Assembly: GCA_015493675.1 (NCBI GenBank)
Contig: WGCR01000056.1
Coordinates: 1 to 5,743, forward strand
Source of the DNA: Anaerolineae bacterium
Lineage (GTDB): Bacteria; Chloroflexota; Anaerolineae; J102
Direction of reading: 5' to 3'
DNA: 5,743 bases
A model generated the notes under the pieces. The model had not been told where the DNA came from. It did no database searches and saw nothing but the letters and a program-made list of their open reading frames with translations. Shown one piece after another: positions 1 through 5,651 of this stretch. The first letter of the stretch is position 1; the number at the start of each line of letters is the position of its first letter. The translations under genes were made by a program, and so were the position numbers.

Positions 1-1
1 A

Positions 2-478
2 TACTTTATGGACATCGCCCTGAAGGTGGCCGAGCGCGGCACCTGCGATCGGGCGCATGTGGGCGCCATCATCGTGCGCGACCGTCGCATTTTGACCACC
101 GGCTACAACGGTTCGCCCGCGGGGCTGCCCCATTGCGATGATGTCGGGCATCTGATCGTGGACGGGCATTGCGTGCGCACCCTGCACGCGGAGCAGAACG
201 CCATCATCCAGGCGGCCTATCATGGCGTTTCGGTGCGCGGCGGCACCATTTACGTCACGCATCAGCCTTGCCTGACCTGCGCCAAGATGATTATCAACGC
301 CGGCCTCAAGCGGGTGGTGTATGCGGGCGACTATCCCGACAACATCGCCCGGCAGTTCCTGGCCGAGGCGGGCGTCAGCCTGCAACGCATGATTTTGCCG
401 GAGGAGAAGCTGGATGCAGTTCAGCATCACCCCGAATCAGGAAAAGACGGCGGCAATTCGGGCGAAACATGCTGTTAG
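2..478 (+). CDS. dCMP deaminase (ComEB-type cytidine/deoxycytidylate deaminase family), 5' end outside window
   Basis: Deaminates dCMP to dUMP in the cytoplasm, feeding thymidylate synthesis. The zinc site of the family is intact. Counting from the Met codon at position 8, the HAE motif is at residues 60-62 (His60 zinc ligand, Glu62 proton shuttle) and the PCLTC motif supplies Cys88 and Cys91. The segment TGYNGSPAGLPHC (31-43) and the following CVRTLHAEQNAI block are typical of dCMP rather than cytidine deaminases. The Met at 8 is probably internal: the two codons before it read Tyr-Phe in the same frame, and family members commonly begin with about ten more residues ending in a similar 'YFM-[DE]-IA' string. 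The true start therefore lies left of the window. The C-terminal tail after about residue 130 is polar and not conserved. The next gene starts 32 bases after the stop with its own ribosome site, so co-transcription is possible but unproven. Confidence 0.93.
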   Translation, partial: YFMDIALKVAERGTCDRAHVGAIIVRDRRILTTGYNGSPAGLPHCDDVGHLIVDGHCVRTLHAEQNAIIQAAYHGVSVRGGTIYVTHQPCLTCAKMIINAGLKRVVYAGDYPDNIARQFLAEAGVSLQRMILPEEKLDAVQHHPESGKDGGNSGETCC

Positions 479-497
479 CGACTATCCGATTATACTC

Positions 498-502
498 AGG
501 AG
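498..502 (+). promoter_or_regulatory. Ribosome binding site of the 60-residue membrane ORF
   Basis: AGGAG sits 8 bases before the ATG at 511. This near-consensus Shine-Dalgarno sequence, directly after the deaminase stop, is the main reason to accept the short gene that follows as real. Confidence 0.7.
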
Positions 503-510
503 ATAAAGCC

Positions 511-693
511 ATGCACTTGCAGGAAGATTATGATCAGTGGAAACAAAATAGCCTGCTCAATATGAAAACACTGCAAGATTGGCGGCCTGTTATGGTCGGA
601 TTGGGCATTCTGGCCGCATTGATCGGCGCTGCCTTTGTAAAATTCTATGTGGAGCAGAAAAAGTTGGAATGCTACGATCTGGAGATTTCTTGA
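511..693 (+). CDS. Small single-pass membrane protein of unknown function, coupled to the ion channel
   Basis: Not recognised as any known family. It encodes 60 residues: a polar, aromatic N-terminal part (residues 1-26, with acidic residues near the start and W10 and W24), one clear hydrophobic span at about 27-47 containing a GLGILAALIGAA stretch with small residues, and a short charged tail with lysines, one cysteine (C54) and an acidic end. There is no signal-peptide cleavage motif, so it is probably a membrane-anchored peptide; its orientation is ambiguous from the flanking charges. A good ribosome site precedes it, and its stop codon shares one base with the channel's start (TGATG at 691-695). 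This arrangement usually reflects translational coupling of functionally linked proteins. An accessory or assembly partner of the channel is an attractive inference but has no sequence support beyond position. It could instead be a leader ORF whose translation exposes the channel's ribosome site. Confidence 0.72.
   Translation: MHLQEDYDQWKQNSLLNMKTLQDWRPVMVGLGILAALIGAAFVKFYVEQKKLECYDLEIS
681..684 (+). promoter_or_regulatory. Ribosome binding site that fixes the channel start at 693
   Basis: GGAG lies 8 bases before the ATG at 693, inside the end of the small membrane ORF. It supports the start at 693 over an in-frame TTG at 579: the 693 start gives a clean signal peptide, while the longer form puts about 38 unrelated residues in front of it. 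Confidence 0.65.
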
Positions 694-2600
694 TGTCACG
701 GGGCCTGTTGATCCGAAAACCTGCTGCTGGCAAGTTGCTGCGTCTGGCCATCCTGACGCTTTTCATGGTACTCCAATTCCTGCCCTTGTTCCCCATCCGG
801 GTGCGGGCCGACGAGCCTGCCAAAAAGGTGCAGATTGTCCAGGGGGAGGTCGTCCCCCATGGGTTCGGACTGGTCTACCAGGTGAAAGGCTTGAAAACGC
901 TGGATCGGCTGTATGTCAAGGTGCACACCGAGACCGGCAATCTCGATCCGCTGGCGGCGCTTGTCGCTGGCGATGCGGATGTCCTCAAGATTAATATCGC
1001 CTTTAACGAGGCGGTGAACAAGGCCATCACCGAGGGCCGCGATCCGGTGGCCATGTTGCCCGATTTCGCCAACGAGCATTTTCTCATCTGGAACGATGAC
1101 AGCGGCGGTTATGATTCCGCTTTCGAATACGCCATCCCCAAAGACGGCGACTACAAAATCCTGGTGTATCCCAATCCTGCGCACGCCAATTGGGGGAAAT
1201 TCAGCCTGTCGGTGGGAGTAAATGAGCCGGGCGTGTTGACGGGCGAGGCTGAGCCCATGGGACAGCCATTCGTTTCAGTGATCAACATCTTTCCACCCCA
1301 GAAAATCATACAGGAAGTGACCGGAATCGTGACTTCCGGCAAGCTCGAACAATTTCCCATCCGCCCGCTCACAGCAGGCGATACGATTTACGCTTATGCC
1401 GAAACCTCAGCCGATGGCAGCGCCCCCATCCTCCGCCTGAAAGATTATGGCGACAAACTGTTGGCTGTGGGATTTGCCACGGATAAAGGGGAAAAGGCCG
1501 TTACACTGCAATACAAACTGAAACAGGATGCCGAGAACTTCACCCTGACGCTGGGTGAGATGGGGGAGGGCGTCACAATCAGCGATTATCGAGTGCTGGT
1601 GGGCGTCAATGCGCCCGATGTGCTCACCGGGCAGGCGCAGCCCACGCCAGGCATGACGGTGTTGCAGGAGCCTATTCCCGTGCAGATTGGCATCAAGATG
1701 GATCAGATCACCGATGTGGATCAGAAATCGGAGAATTTCGGTGTGGTGGATACGTTGCAGATGGAATGGCAGGACCCCAAACTGGCGTTTGATCCCGCGG
1801 ATTGCGACTGCAAATACAAGTCCCTCAGCACTAGCGATTTCATCAAATACGTGGCCGACCACGGTACGGTCTGGCCCGAGTTTGTCTATTTCAATCAGCA
1901 GGGGCGCCGCGATATCCAGAACGGGCTGGTGGTGGTGTTCAGCGATGGCCGGGCCATCTACTACGAGCGCGCCACCGTCACCCTGCAAGCGCCCGATTTC
2001 AACTTCCGACTCTATCCCTTCGACACCCAGACGTTCTACATCCGCATCCGCCAGGTGCTCCCCGCCCACCTGTTCATCTTCACCGAATTGCCCGATTTTT
2101 CTGGCACGGGCAATCAGTTGGGCGAAGAGGAATGGGTGATCCAGGACAAATGGACAAAAATTGAGACTGTCGATAACTCCTCGCAGTTCAGTTTCGGGTT
2201 CACAGCCAATCGCCATTTGATGTACTACATCGTGCGCATTTTCGTGCCGGTGCTGATCATCATCATCGTCTCCTGGTTCACCTTCTTCCTCAAGGATTAC
2301 GGCAAGCGGGTGGATGTGGCCAGCGCCAACCTGTTGGTCTTCGTGGCCTTCAACTTCACCATTTCCGACGCGCTGCCTCATCTTGGCTACGCCACCATTC
2401 TTGATTTGATTCTGGTGACGACCTTTGTCATCACCGGCGTTGTCGTCATCTTCAATGTGTGGCTAAAACGTCTGGAGATCACCAAGAAAGACTCCATCGC
2501 TCAGACCATCGATAAATACAGCATCTGGCTGTATCCCATCATCTATTTTGCCGCGTTCGCTTTGGTGGCCTTTTTCTTCACCAAAGGCGGCATCCAATAG
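693..2600 (+). CDS. Pentameric ligand-gated ion channel with tandem N-terminal beta domains (DeCLIC-like)
   Basis: A cell-envelope ion channel of the Cys-loop receptor superfamily, 635 residues, against roughly 310-360 for GLIC or ELIC. Order seen: a signal peptide (1-39, likely cut after the Ala of VRA-DE); two related beta-rich domains (about 44-185 and 190-320), each ending in a VGVN-x-P-x-VLTG string at 174-184 and 303-313; the channel's extracellular domain (about 326-508) with the MEWQDPKLAF strand, W394-P395 and the YPFDTQ signature at 441-446; then M1 (511-533, Pro519), M2 (540-562), M3 (567-591) and M4 (609-629), with a short M3-M4 linker. The Cys-loop cysteines are absent, as usual in bacteria. 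M2 aligns without gaps to ELIC, placing D541 at 2', L548 at 9', F555 at 16' and D559 at 20'. The double N-terminal module resembles DeCLIC, which is modulated by calcium. The ligand is unknown. It overlaps the small membrane ORF by one base and is followed 54 bases later by acetyl-CoA synthetase. Confidence 0.94.
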   Translation: MSRGLLIRKPAAGKLLRLAILTLFMVLQFLPLFPIRVRADEPAKKVQIVQGEVVPHGFGLVYQVKGLKTLDRLYVKVHTETGNLDPLAALVAGDADVLKINIAFNEAVNKAITEGRDPVAMLPDFANEHFLIWNDDSGGYDSAFEYAIPKDGDYKILVYPNPAHANWGKFSLSVGVNEPGVLTGEAEPMGQPFVSVINIFPPQKIIQEVTGIVTSGKLEQFPIRPLTAGDTIYAYAETSADGSAPILRLKDYGDKLLAVGFATDKGEKAVTLQYKLKQDAENFTLTLGEMGEGVTISDYRVLVGVNAPDVLTGQAQPTPGMTVLQEPIPVQIGIKMDQITDVDQKSENFGVVDTLQMEWQDPKLAFDPADCDCKYKSLSTSDFIKYVADHGTVWPEFVYFNQQGRRDIQNGLVVVFSDGRAIYYERATVTLQAPDFNFRLYPFDTQTFYIRIRQVLPAHLFIFTELPDFSGTGNQLGEEEWVIQDKWTKIETVDNSSQFSFGFTANRHLMYYIVRIFVPVLIIIIVSWFTFFLKDYGKRVDVASANLLVFVAFNFTISDALPHLGYATILDLILVTTFVITGVVVIFNVWLKRLEITKKDSIAQTIDKYSIWLYPIIYFAAFALVAFFFTKGGIQ

Positions 2601-2654
2601 CATTTCCATTCCAACCCTTTCACCAATCCAATCCCATTCAAAAGGAGCGACGTT

Positions 2655-4565
2655 ATGGACAGACATGATGACATCGTGGCAGCGGAACATGAGATTTACT
2701 ATCCCTCGCCCGAGGTGGTGGAACAGGCCTACATCAAGGATTATGATGCGGTCAGGGAGAAGGCGCTGGCCGATATCGAAGCCTTCTGGGCGGAACGCGC
2801 CCAGGAGCTGGACTGGTTCGAACCATGGGAAAAGGTGCTGGATGATTCCAATGCGCCTTTTTACAAGTGGTTCGTGGGAGCCAAGACGAATATCGTGCAC
2901 AACGCCCTGGACCGACATGTGACCACCTGGCGCAAGAACAAGATCGCATTGATCTGGGAAGGCGAGAACGGCGATCAGCGTTCGTGCAGCTATTATCGTC
3001 TGTGGCAGGAGGTGAACAAATTTGCCAACATCCTCCGCAGCCTGGGCGTGAAGAAGGGCGATACGGTGACCATCTACATGGGCCGCATCCCCGAGCTGCC
3101 CATCGCCATGCTGGCCACGGCCAAGATCGGCGCCATTCATTCGGTGGTCTATGGCGGTTTCAGCGAGCAAGCCCTGGCCGACCGCATCAAGGACGCGCAG
3201 AGTCGGGTGCTGATCACCGCGGATGGCGCCTGGCTGCGGGGCAAAACAGTGAATCTGAAGGACATCGCAGATGAGGCGGTGCATCGTTCGCCCGTGGTGG
3301 AGCACATGGTGGTGGTCAAGCGCACGGGCCAGGAGGTGAACATGGAGCAGGGTCGGGATTTTTGGTATCACGATCTCGCCCGATTGCCCATCGCTTCCAC
3401 CAAGGCGGAGACCGAGGTCATGGATGCCGAGGACCCGCTGTTCATCCTCTACACCTCGGGCACCACGGGCACGCCCAAGGGCGTTCTGCACACCCATGGC
3501 GGCTATCAGGTTTACACCAGCACCACCCTTAAATGGGTGTTCGATTTGAAGGATGACGACCGCTGGTGGTGCGCCGCGGATCCGGGCTGGATCACCGGAC
3601 ACAGTTACATCGTGTATGCGCCGCTAATCCTGGGGGCGACCACCTTCATGTATGAAGGCGCGCCCAACTATCCCTATCCCGACCGCTGGTGGAAGATGAT
3701 CGAGCGCTATGGCATTACCGTCTTCTACACCGCACCCACGGCCATCCGCGGGCTGATGCGTTTTGGCGACGCCTGGCCCGCCCGCCGTGATCTCAGCTCT
3801 CTGCGCCTGCTGGGCTCGGTGGGCGAACCCATCAACCCCGAGGCATGGCGCTGGTATTACCGGGTCATCGGCAAAGAAAAATGTCCCATCATGGACACCT
3901 GGTGGCAGACCGAAACGGGCGGGTTCATGATCACGCCCGTGCCCTCCTTCCCGCTCAAACCGGGCTCCGCCACCAAACCCTTCCCTGGCATCGACGCTGA
4001 CATCGTAGATGAAGAAGGCGATCCGGTCAAGCCCAACGAGGATGGCTATCTGGTGGTCAAAAAGCCGTGGCCCGGCATGGCCCGCACCATCTACGGCGAT
4101 CCCGACCGTTATGTGCAGCAATACTGGGATCGTTACAAAGAGCAGGGCTGGTATCTGACCGGCGATTCCGCACGCAAGGACGAGGACGGCTATTTCTGGA
4201 TCATCGGTCGCATCGACGATGTGATCAAAGTCAGCGGCTATCGTCTGGGCACCGCCGAGATCGAAAGTGCGCTGGTCAGCCATCCCGCTGTGGCCGAGGC
4301 CGCGTGCATCGGCATCCCCGACGAACTCAAGGGGAATGTCATCTGGGCGTATTGCATCCTGCGTCAGGGCTATGAAGGTTCGGAGGATCTGGTGGATGAG
4401 TTGAAGAAGCACGTGCGACGGGAGACCGGGCCCATCACCGTGCCCGCCAAGATATTCTTCGTGGACAGCCTGCCCAAGACCCGCTCGGGCAAGATCATGC
4501 GCCGGGTGCTGAAGGCGCGGGCGCTGGGACAGGATGAAGGCGACACTTCTACGCTTGCTTCCTGA
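2655..4565 (+). CDS. acs: Acetyl-CoA synthetase (acetate--CoA ligase, AMP-forming)
   Basis: Activates acetate with ATP to acetyl-AMP and then acetyl-CoA in the cytoplasm, letting the cell use or recapture acetate. At 636 residues it is close to the usual 640-650. The adenylation signatures are all present: YTSGTTGTPKG (266-276, phosphate loop), DTWWQTETGG (414-423), the hinge region around TGD (Asp504) and GRIDD (Arg519), and the C-terminal PKTRSGK (607-613). Trp417 corresponds to the tryptophan that narrows the acyl pocket to acetate or propionate in Salmonella Acs. Lys613 is the catalytic lysine that is reversibly acetylated in many bacteria, so post-translational control is plausible. The protein ends at the conserved GDTSTLA string and lacks the short helix tail of E. 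coli Acs. Translation is well supported: AAGGAG at 2642-2647, 7 bases before the ATG. No terminator separates it from the channel gene, and a strong one follows. A propionate preference cannot be excluded. Confidence 0.97.
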   Translation: MDRHDDIVAAEHEIYYPSPEVVEQAYIKDYDAVREKALADIEAFWAERAQELDWFEPWEKVLDDSNAPFYKWFVGAKTNIVHNALDRHVTTWRKNKIALIWEGENGDQRSCSYYRLWQEVNKFANILRSLGVKKGDTVTIYMGRIPELPIAMLATAKIGAIHSVVYGGFSEQALADRIKDAQSRVLITADGAWLRGKTVNLKDIADEAVHRSPVVEHMVVVKRTGQEVNMEQGRDFWYHDLARLPIASTKAETEVMDAEDPLFILYTSGTTGTPKGVLHTHGGYQVYTSTTLKWVFDLKDDDRWWCAADPGWITGHSYIVYAPLILGATTFMYEGAPNYPYPDRWWKMIERYGITVFYTAPTAIRGLMRFGDAWPARRDLSSLRLLGSVGEPINPEAWRWYYRVIGKEKCPIMDTWWQTETGGFMITPVPSFPLKPGSATKPFPGIDADIVDEEGDPVKPNEDGYLVVKKPWPGMARTIYGDPDRYVQQYWDRYKEQGWYLTGDSARKDEDGYFWIIGRIDDVIKVSGYRLGTAEIESALVSHPAVAEAACIGIPDELKGNVIWAYCILRQGYEGSEDLVDELKKHVRRETGPITVPAKIFFVDSLPKTRSGKIMRRVLKARALGQDEGDTSTLAS

Positions 4566-4587
4566 GAAACGCTATCGACGCTTCTTC

Positions 4588-4623
4588 AAGCCCTTCGGGA
4601 GACACAAGCCCGAAGGGCTTTTT
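4588..4623 (+). terminator. Strong intrinsic terminator after acs
   Basis: A perfect 12-base-pair stem (AAGCCCTTCGGG at 4588-4599 with its complement at 4609-4620) encloses a 9-base loop and runs into five T residues (4619-4623). It begins 22 bases after the acs stop and marks the end of the + strand gene cluster. Confidence 0.94.
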
Positions 4624-4665
4624 CGTGGCCGATTTTGTAACTGCTCAGGTCGTTTTCGCATGAAC

Positions 4666-4769
4666 GAACCTGACAGGTTCCTTTGGTAGCGATTCAGGGC
4701 CTTGCACGCCTTGTTGCTGGATGAAAACTGAATATCTTACCGCCAAGGTTACGAGAACCTGTCAGGTTT
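4666..4769. repeat. Inverted pair of GAACCTG-N-CAGGTTC palindromes
   Basis: The first copy, GAACCTGACAGGTTC (4666-4680), is a 7-base palindrome around one central base. The second, GAACCTGTCAGGTTT (4755-4769), is its reverse complement with one mismatch at the end. The copies lie 74 bases apart. The inward flanks also match loosely in inverted orientation (a TTTGGTAGCG string after copy one, a CGCCAAGG string before copy two), suggesting a larger degenerate inverted element. It could be a dispersed intergenic repeat, a small miniature element or a paired operator; the window alone does not decide. Confidence 0.55.
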
Positions 4770-4847
4770 GAGTGAAAAAACAACCTTATGGCATACGCTA
4801 GTACACGAAGGCCGAAACGATTGTATGGTTTGCTATGATAATGCGCC

Positions 4848-4907
4848 GCGCCGGATGTGCGATCCGGCGCACTTTTCCCGTTTAACCCGCCGGATCGCGA
4901 ATCCGGC
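4848..4907. repeat. Twin REP-like hairpins with GCCGGAT / ATCCGGC arms
   Basis: Two hairpins share the same arms with 5-base loops: GCGCCGGAT-GTGCG-ATCCGGCGC (4848-4870, 9-base arms) and GCCGGAT-CGCGA-ATCCGGC (4889-4907, 7-base arms), separated by 18 bases. Repeated identical arms with different loops are typical of REP-type intergenic repeats. The first is followed by ACTTTT and could also act as a weak terminator. Confidence 0.6.
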
Positions 4908-4980
4908 TGGACGCAAGCGCAAGCAGCTAACTATTCAATGACTTACGCCTCCTTGTACTAGCATTTACCCGATTTTGCCG

Positions 4981-5075
4981 CCTGTTTTGGGAAGATGAGA
5001 ATTTTGCGTTTTGAGACGCCATCGGTTAAAGTCTTAGCCGTTTGAATTTTCCGATCTTCTCATCCCCGCAACAGG
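4981..5075 (+). promoter_or_regulatory. Foldable leader upstream of the SEC-C gene, covering its ribosome site
   Basis: The outer arms pair CCTGTT (4981-4986) with AACAGG (5070-5075), GGG with CCC, and GATGAGAA (4994-5001) with TTCTCATC (5057-5064), with a short bulge between. Two smaller hairpins fit inside: GCGT/ACGC (5006-5019) and CGGTTAA/TTAGCCG with one G-U pair and a 4-base loop (5023-5040). The right outer arm contains the only Shine-Dalgarno-like bases (AGG at 5073-5075) before the ATG at 5082, so folding could limit translation. Whether it is an RNA element or simply a DNA palindrome is not known. Confidence 0.4.
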
Positions 5076-5081
5076 TGTTTC

Positions 5082-5219
5082 ATGTTTAAGCTTTTCAATC
5101 GCACACAGCGCCCTCAACCCGAAGTGTTGGCCAAATGGGGCCGCAATAACGAATGTTGGTGCGGCAGTGGCAAAAAATACAAACATTGCCACATGCCCAA
5201 AGATTTTCCCAAAAAATAA
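5082..5219 (+). CDS. Stand-alone SEC-C zinc-finger small protein
   Basis: A 45-residue protein with no room for another domain. Residues 20-37 match the SEC-C (SecA C-terminal) zinc motif: Arg-Asn, then Cys25-x-Cys27, Gly-Ser-Gly-Lys-Lys-Tyr, then Cys36-His37, so all four zinc ligands are present. In SecA this motif binds zinc and contacts SecB and ribosomes; it also occurs in many small or multidomain proteins of unsettled role. Here a basic N-terminus (residues 1-19) precedes the finger and a lysine-rich tail follows, consistent with contact to nucleic acid or ribosome, which is inference. The ATG at 5082 is the only plausible start, because an in-frame stop lies at 5043-5045. Its ribosome site is weak (AGG about 6 bases upstream). 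A terminator follows within 12 bases, so it is probably transcribed alone. A separated SecA tail is unlikely because no SecA gene precedes it. Confidence 0.88.
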   Translation: MFKLFNRTQRPQPEVLAKWGRNNECWCGSGKKYKHCHMPKDFPKK

Positions 5220-5230
5220 TCCCCCCGATG

Positions 5231-5256
5231 ACCGGCCTCAGGCCGGTTTTTCTTTT
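5231..5256 (+). terminator. Intrinsic terminator of the SEC-C gene, inside the 3' end of the convergent gene
   Basis: ACCGGCC (5231-5237) pairs with GGCCGGT (5241-5247) around the 3-base loop TCA, followed by a T-rich tract (5247-5256). The loop is the complement of the TGA stop of the minus-strand AcnX gene. On the minus strand the hairpin is not directly followed by a T run, so it should terminate mainly + strand transcription. Confidence 0.85.
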
Positions 5257-5651
5257 GCGGTCCGGACTTCCACCCGCCCATCATCCATCTTCACCCAATC
5301 GCCTGTGTGAATCTGACTGATGTCGAGCTGATCGACCATGGGGATATCAGCAATGATGGCCCCTACTGCGGTAATGGCCTCGGACTCGGCGTTGATCATG
5401 GCCCGGGGGGCGACGCCATTGCGGGCGAGTCGCAAAATGGTGTAGGAGCCCACCGTGGAGCCTTTGCCATGGGGAAAGACCAGGATTTTGCCCGCGATGC
5501 TCTGGCCTTTGAGAGGATGGTTTTGGTCCAGGATGACGCCCGTTTCCGGATCGACGCCGCCGAGGAAACCGATAGGATCGGGACTGACCAGGGCTTCTCC
5601 CTCGGATTGTCCGGCTCTTACGATGCGGCCATTGAGAATGATTGTCTTCAT
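5238..5651 (-). CDS. AcnX-type dehydratase small (swivel, DUF126) subunit
   Basis: The small subunit of an aconitase-X enzyme, 137 residues, the normal size for a free-standing swivel domain. Family hallmarks are present: SPDPIGFLGGVDPETG (23-38), HPLKGQ (45-50), and the GK-x-LVFP-x-GKGSTVGSY core (54-70) with the conserved Ser65, then a VGAI-x-ADIP-x-VD block. AcnX enzymes are dehydratases; known activities are cis-3-hydroxy-L-proline dehydratase in bacteria and mevalonate 5-phosphate dehydratase in archaea. Which applies here cannot be told from this subunit. It must pair with a large catalytic subunit carrying the iron-sulfur site, which is not in the window; since the + strand SEC-C gene lies downstream, a linked partner would be to the right of 5743. 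The start at 5651 gives the expected N-terminus (MKTIILNGRIV), although no Shine-Dalgarno sequence precedes it. Confidence 0.9.
   Translation of the reverse strand: MKTIILNGRIVRAGQSEGEALVSPDPIGFLGGVDPETGVILDQNHPLKGQSIAGKILVFPHGKGSTVGSYTILRLARNGVAPRAMINAESEAITAVGAIIADIPMVDQLDISQIHTGDWVKMDDGRVEVRTAKEKPA

Larger units (their letters stand above)
4624..5081. other. Non-coding interval rich in dyad symmetry
   Basis: About 460 bases between the acs terminator and the SEC-C gene. No open frame here has a convincing length, ribosome site or recognisable protein. It holds the two GAACCTG palindromes, the twin GCCGGAT hairpins and the foldable leader described separately. It is locally AT-richer than the flanking genes, especially around 4770-4845 and 4920-5060. 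A TGCTATGAT string at 4831-4839 resembles an extended -10 box, but there is no matching -35. Confidence 0.6.

Noticed and set aside
8..10. ATG at 8 as the start of the deaminase gene
   Set aside because: The frame is open to the window edge with Tyr-Phe before the Met, matching the interior of family N-termini, so the gene is treated as cut by the edge.
579..692. Longer channel start at an in-frame TTG (579)
   Set aside because: It has no ribosome site, lies inside the small membrane ORF, and would bury the signal peptide; the ATG at 693 with GGAG fits better.
1407..2381. Long open frame on the minus strand opposite the channel
   Set aside because: It is opposite a gene with clear domains, is histidine/aspartate-rich low-quality protein, and reflects codon bias of the real gene.
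2463..4412. Long open frames on the minus strand opposite acs (2463-3602 and 3624-4412)
   Set aside because: They are mirror frames of a GC-biased, highly conserved gene, with no recognisable protein content.
4831..4839. Extended -10 promoter (TGCTATGAT) for the SEC-C transcript
   Set aside because: No acceptable -35 at 16-18 bases, and a hairpin begins just after the expected start; not strong enough to list as a promoter.
4848..4907. The twin hairpins as a CRISPR fragment
   Set aside because: There are only two units, self-complementary with an 18-base gap and no conserved repeat beyond the arms, unlike a repeat-spacer array.
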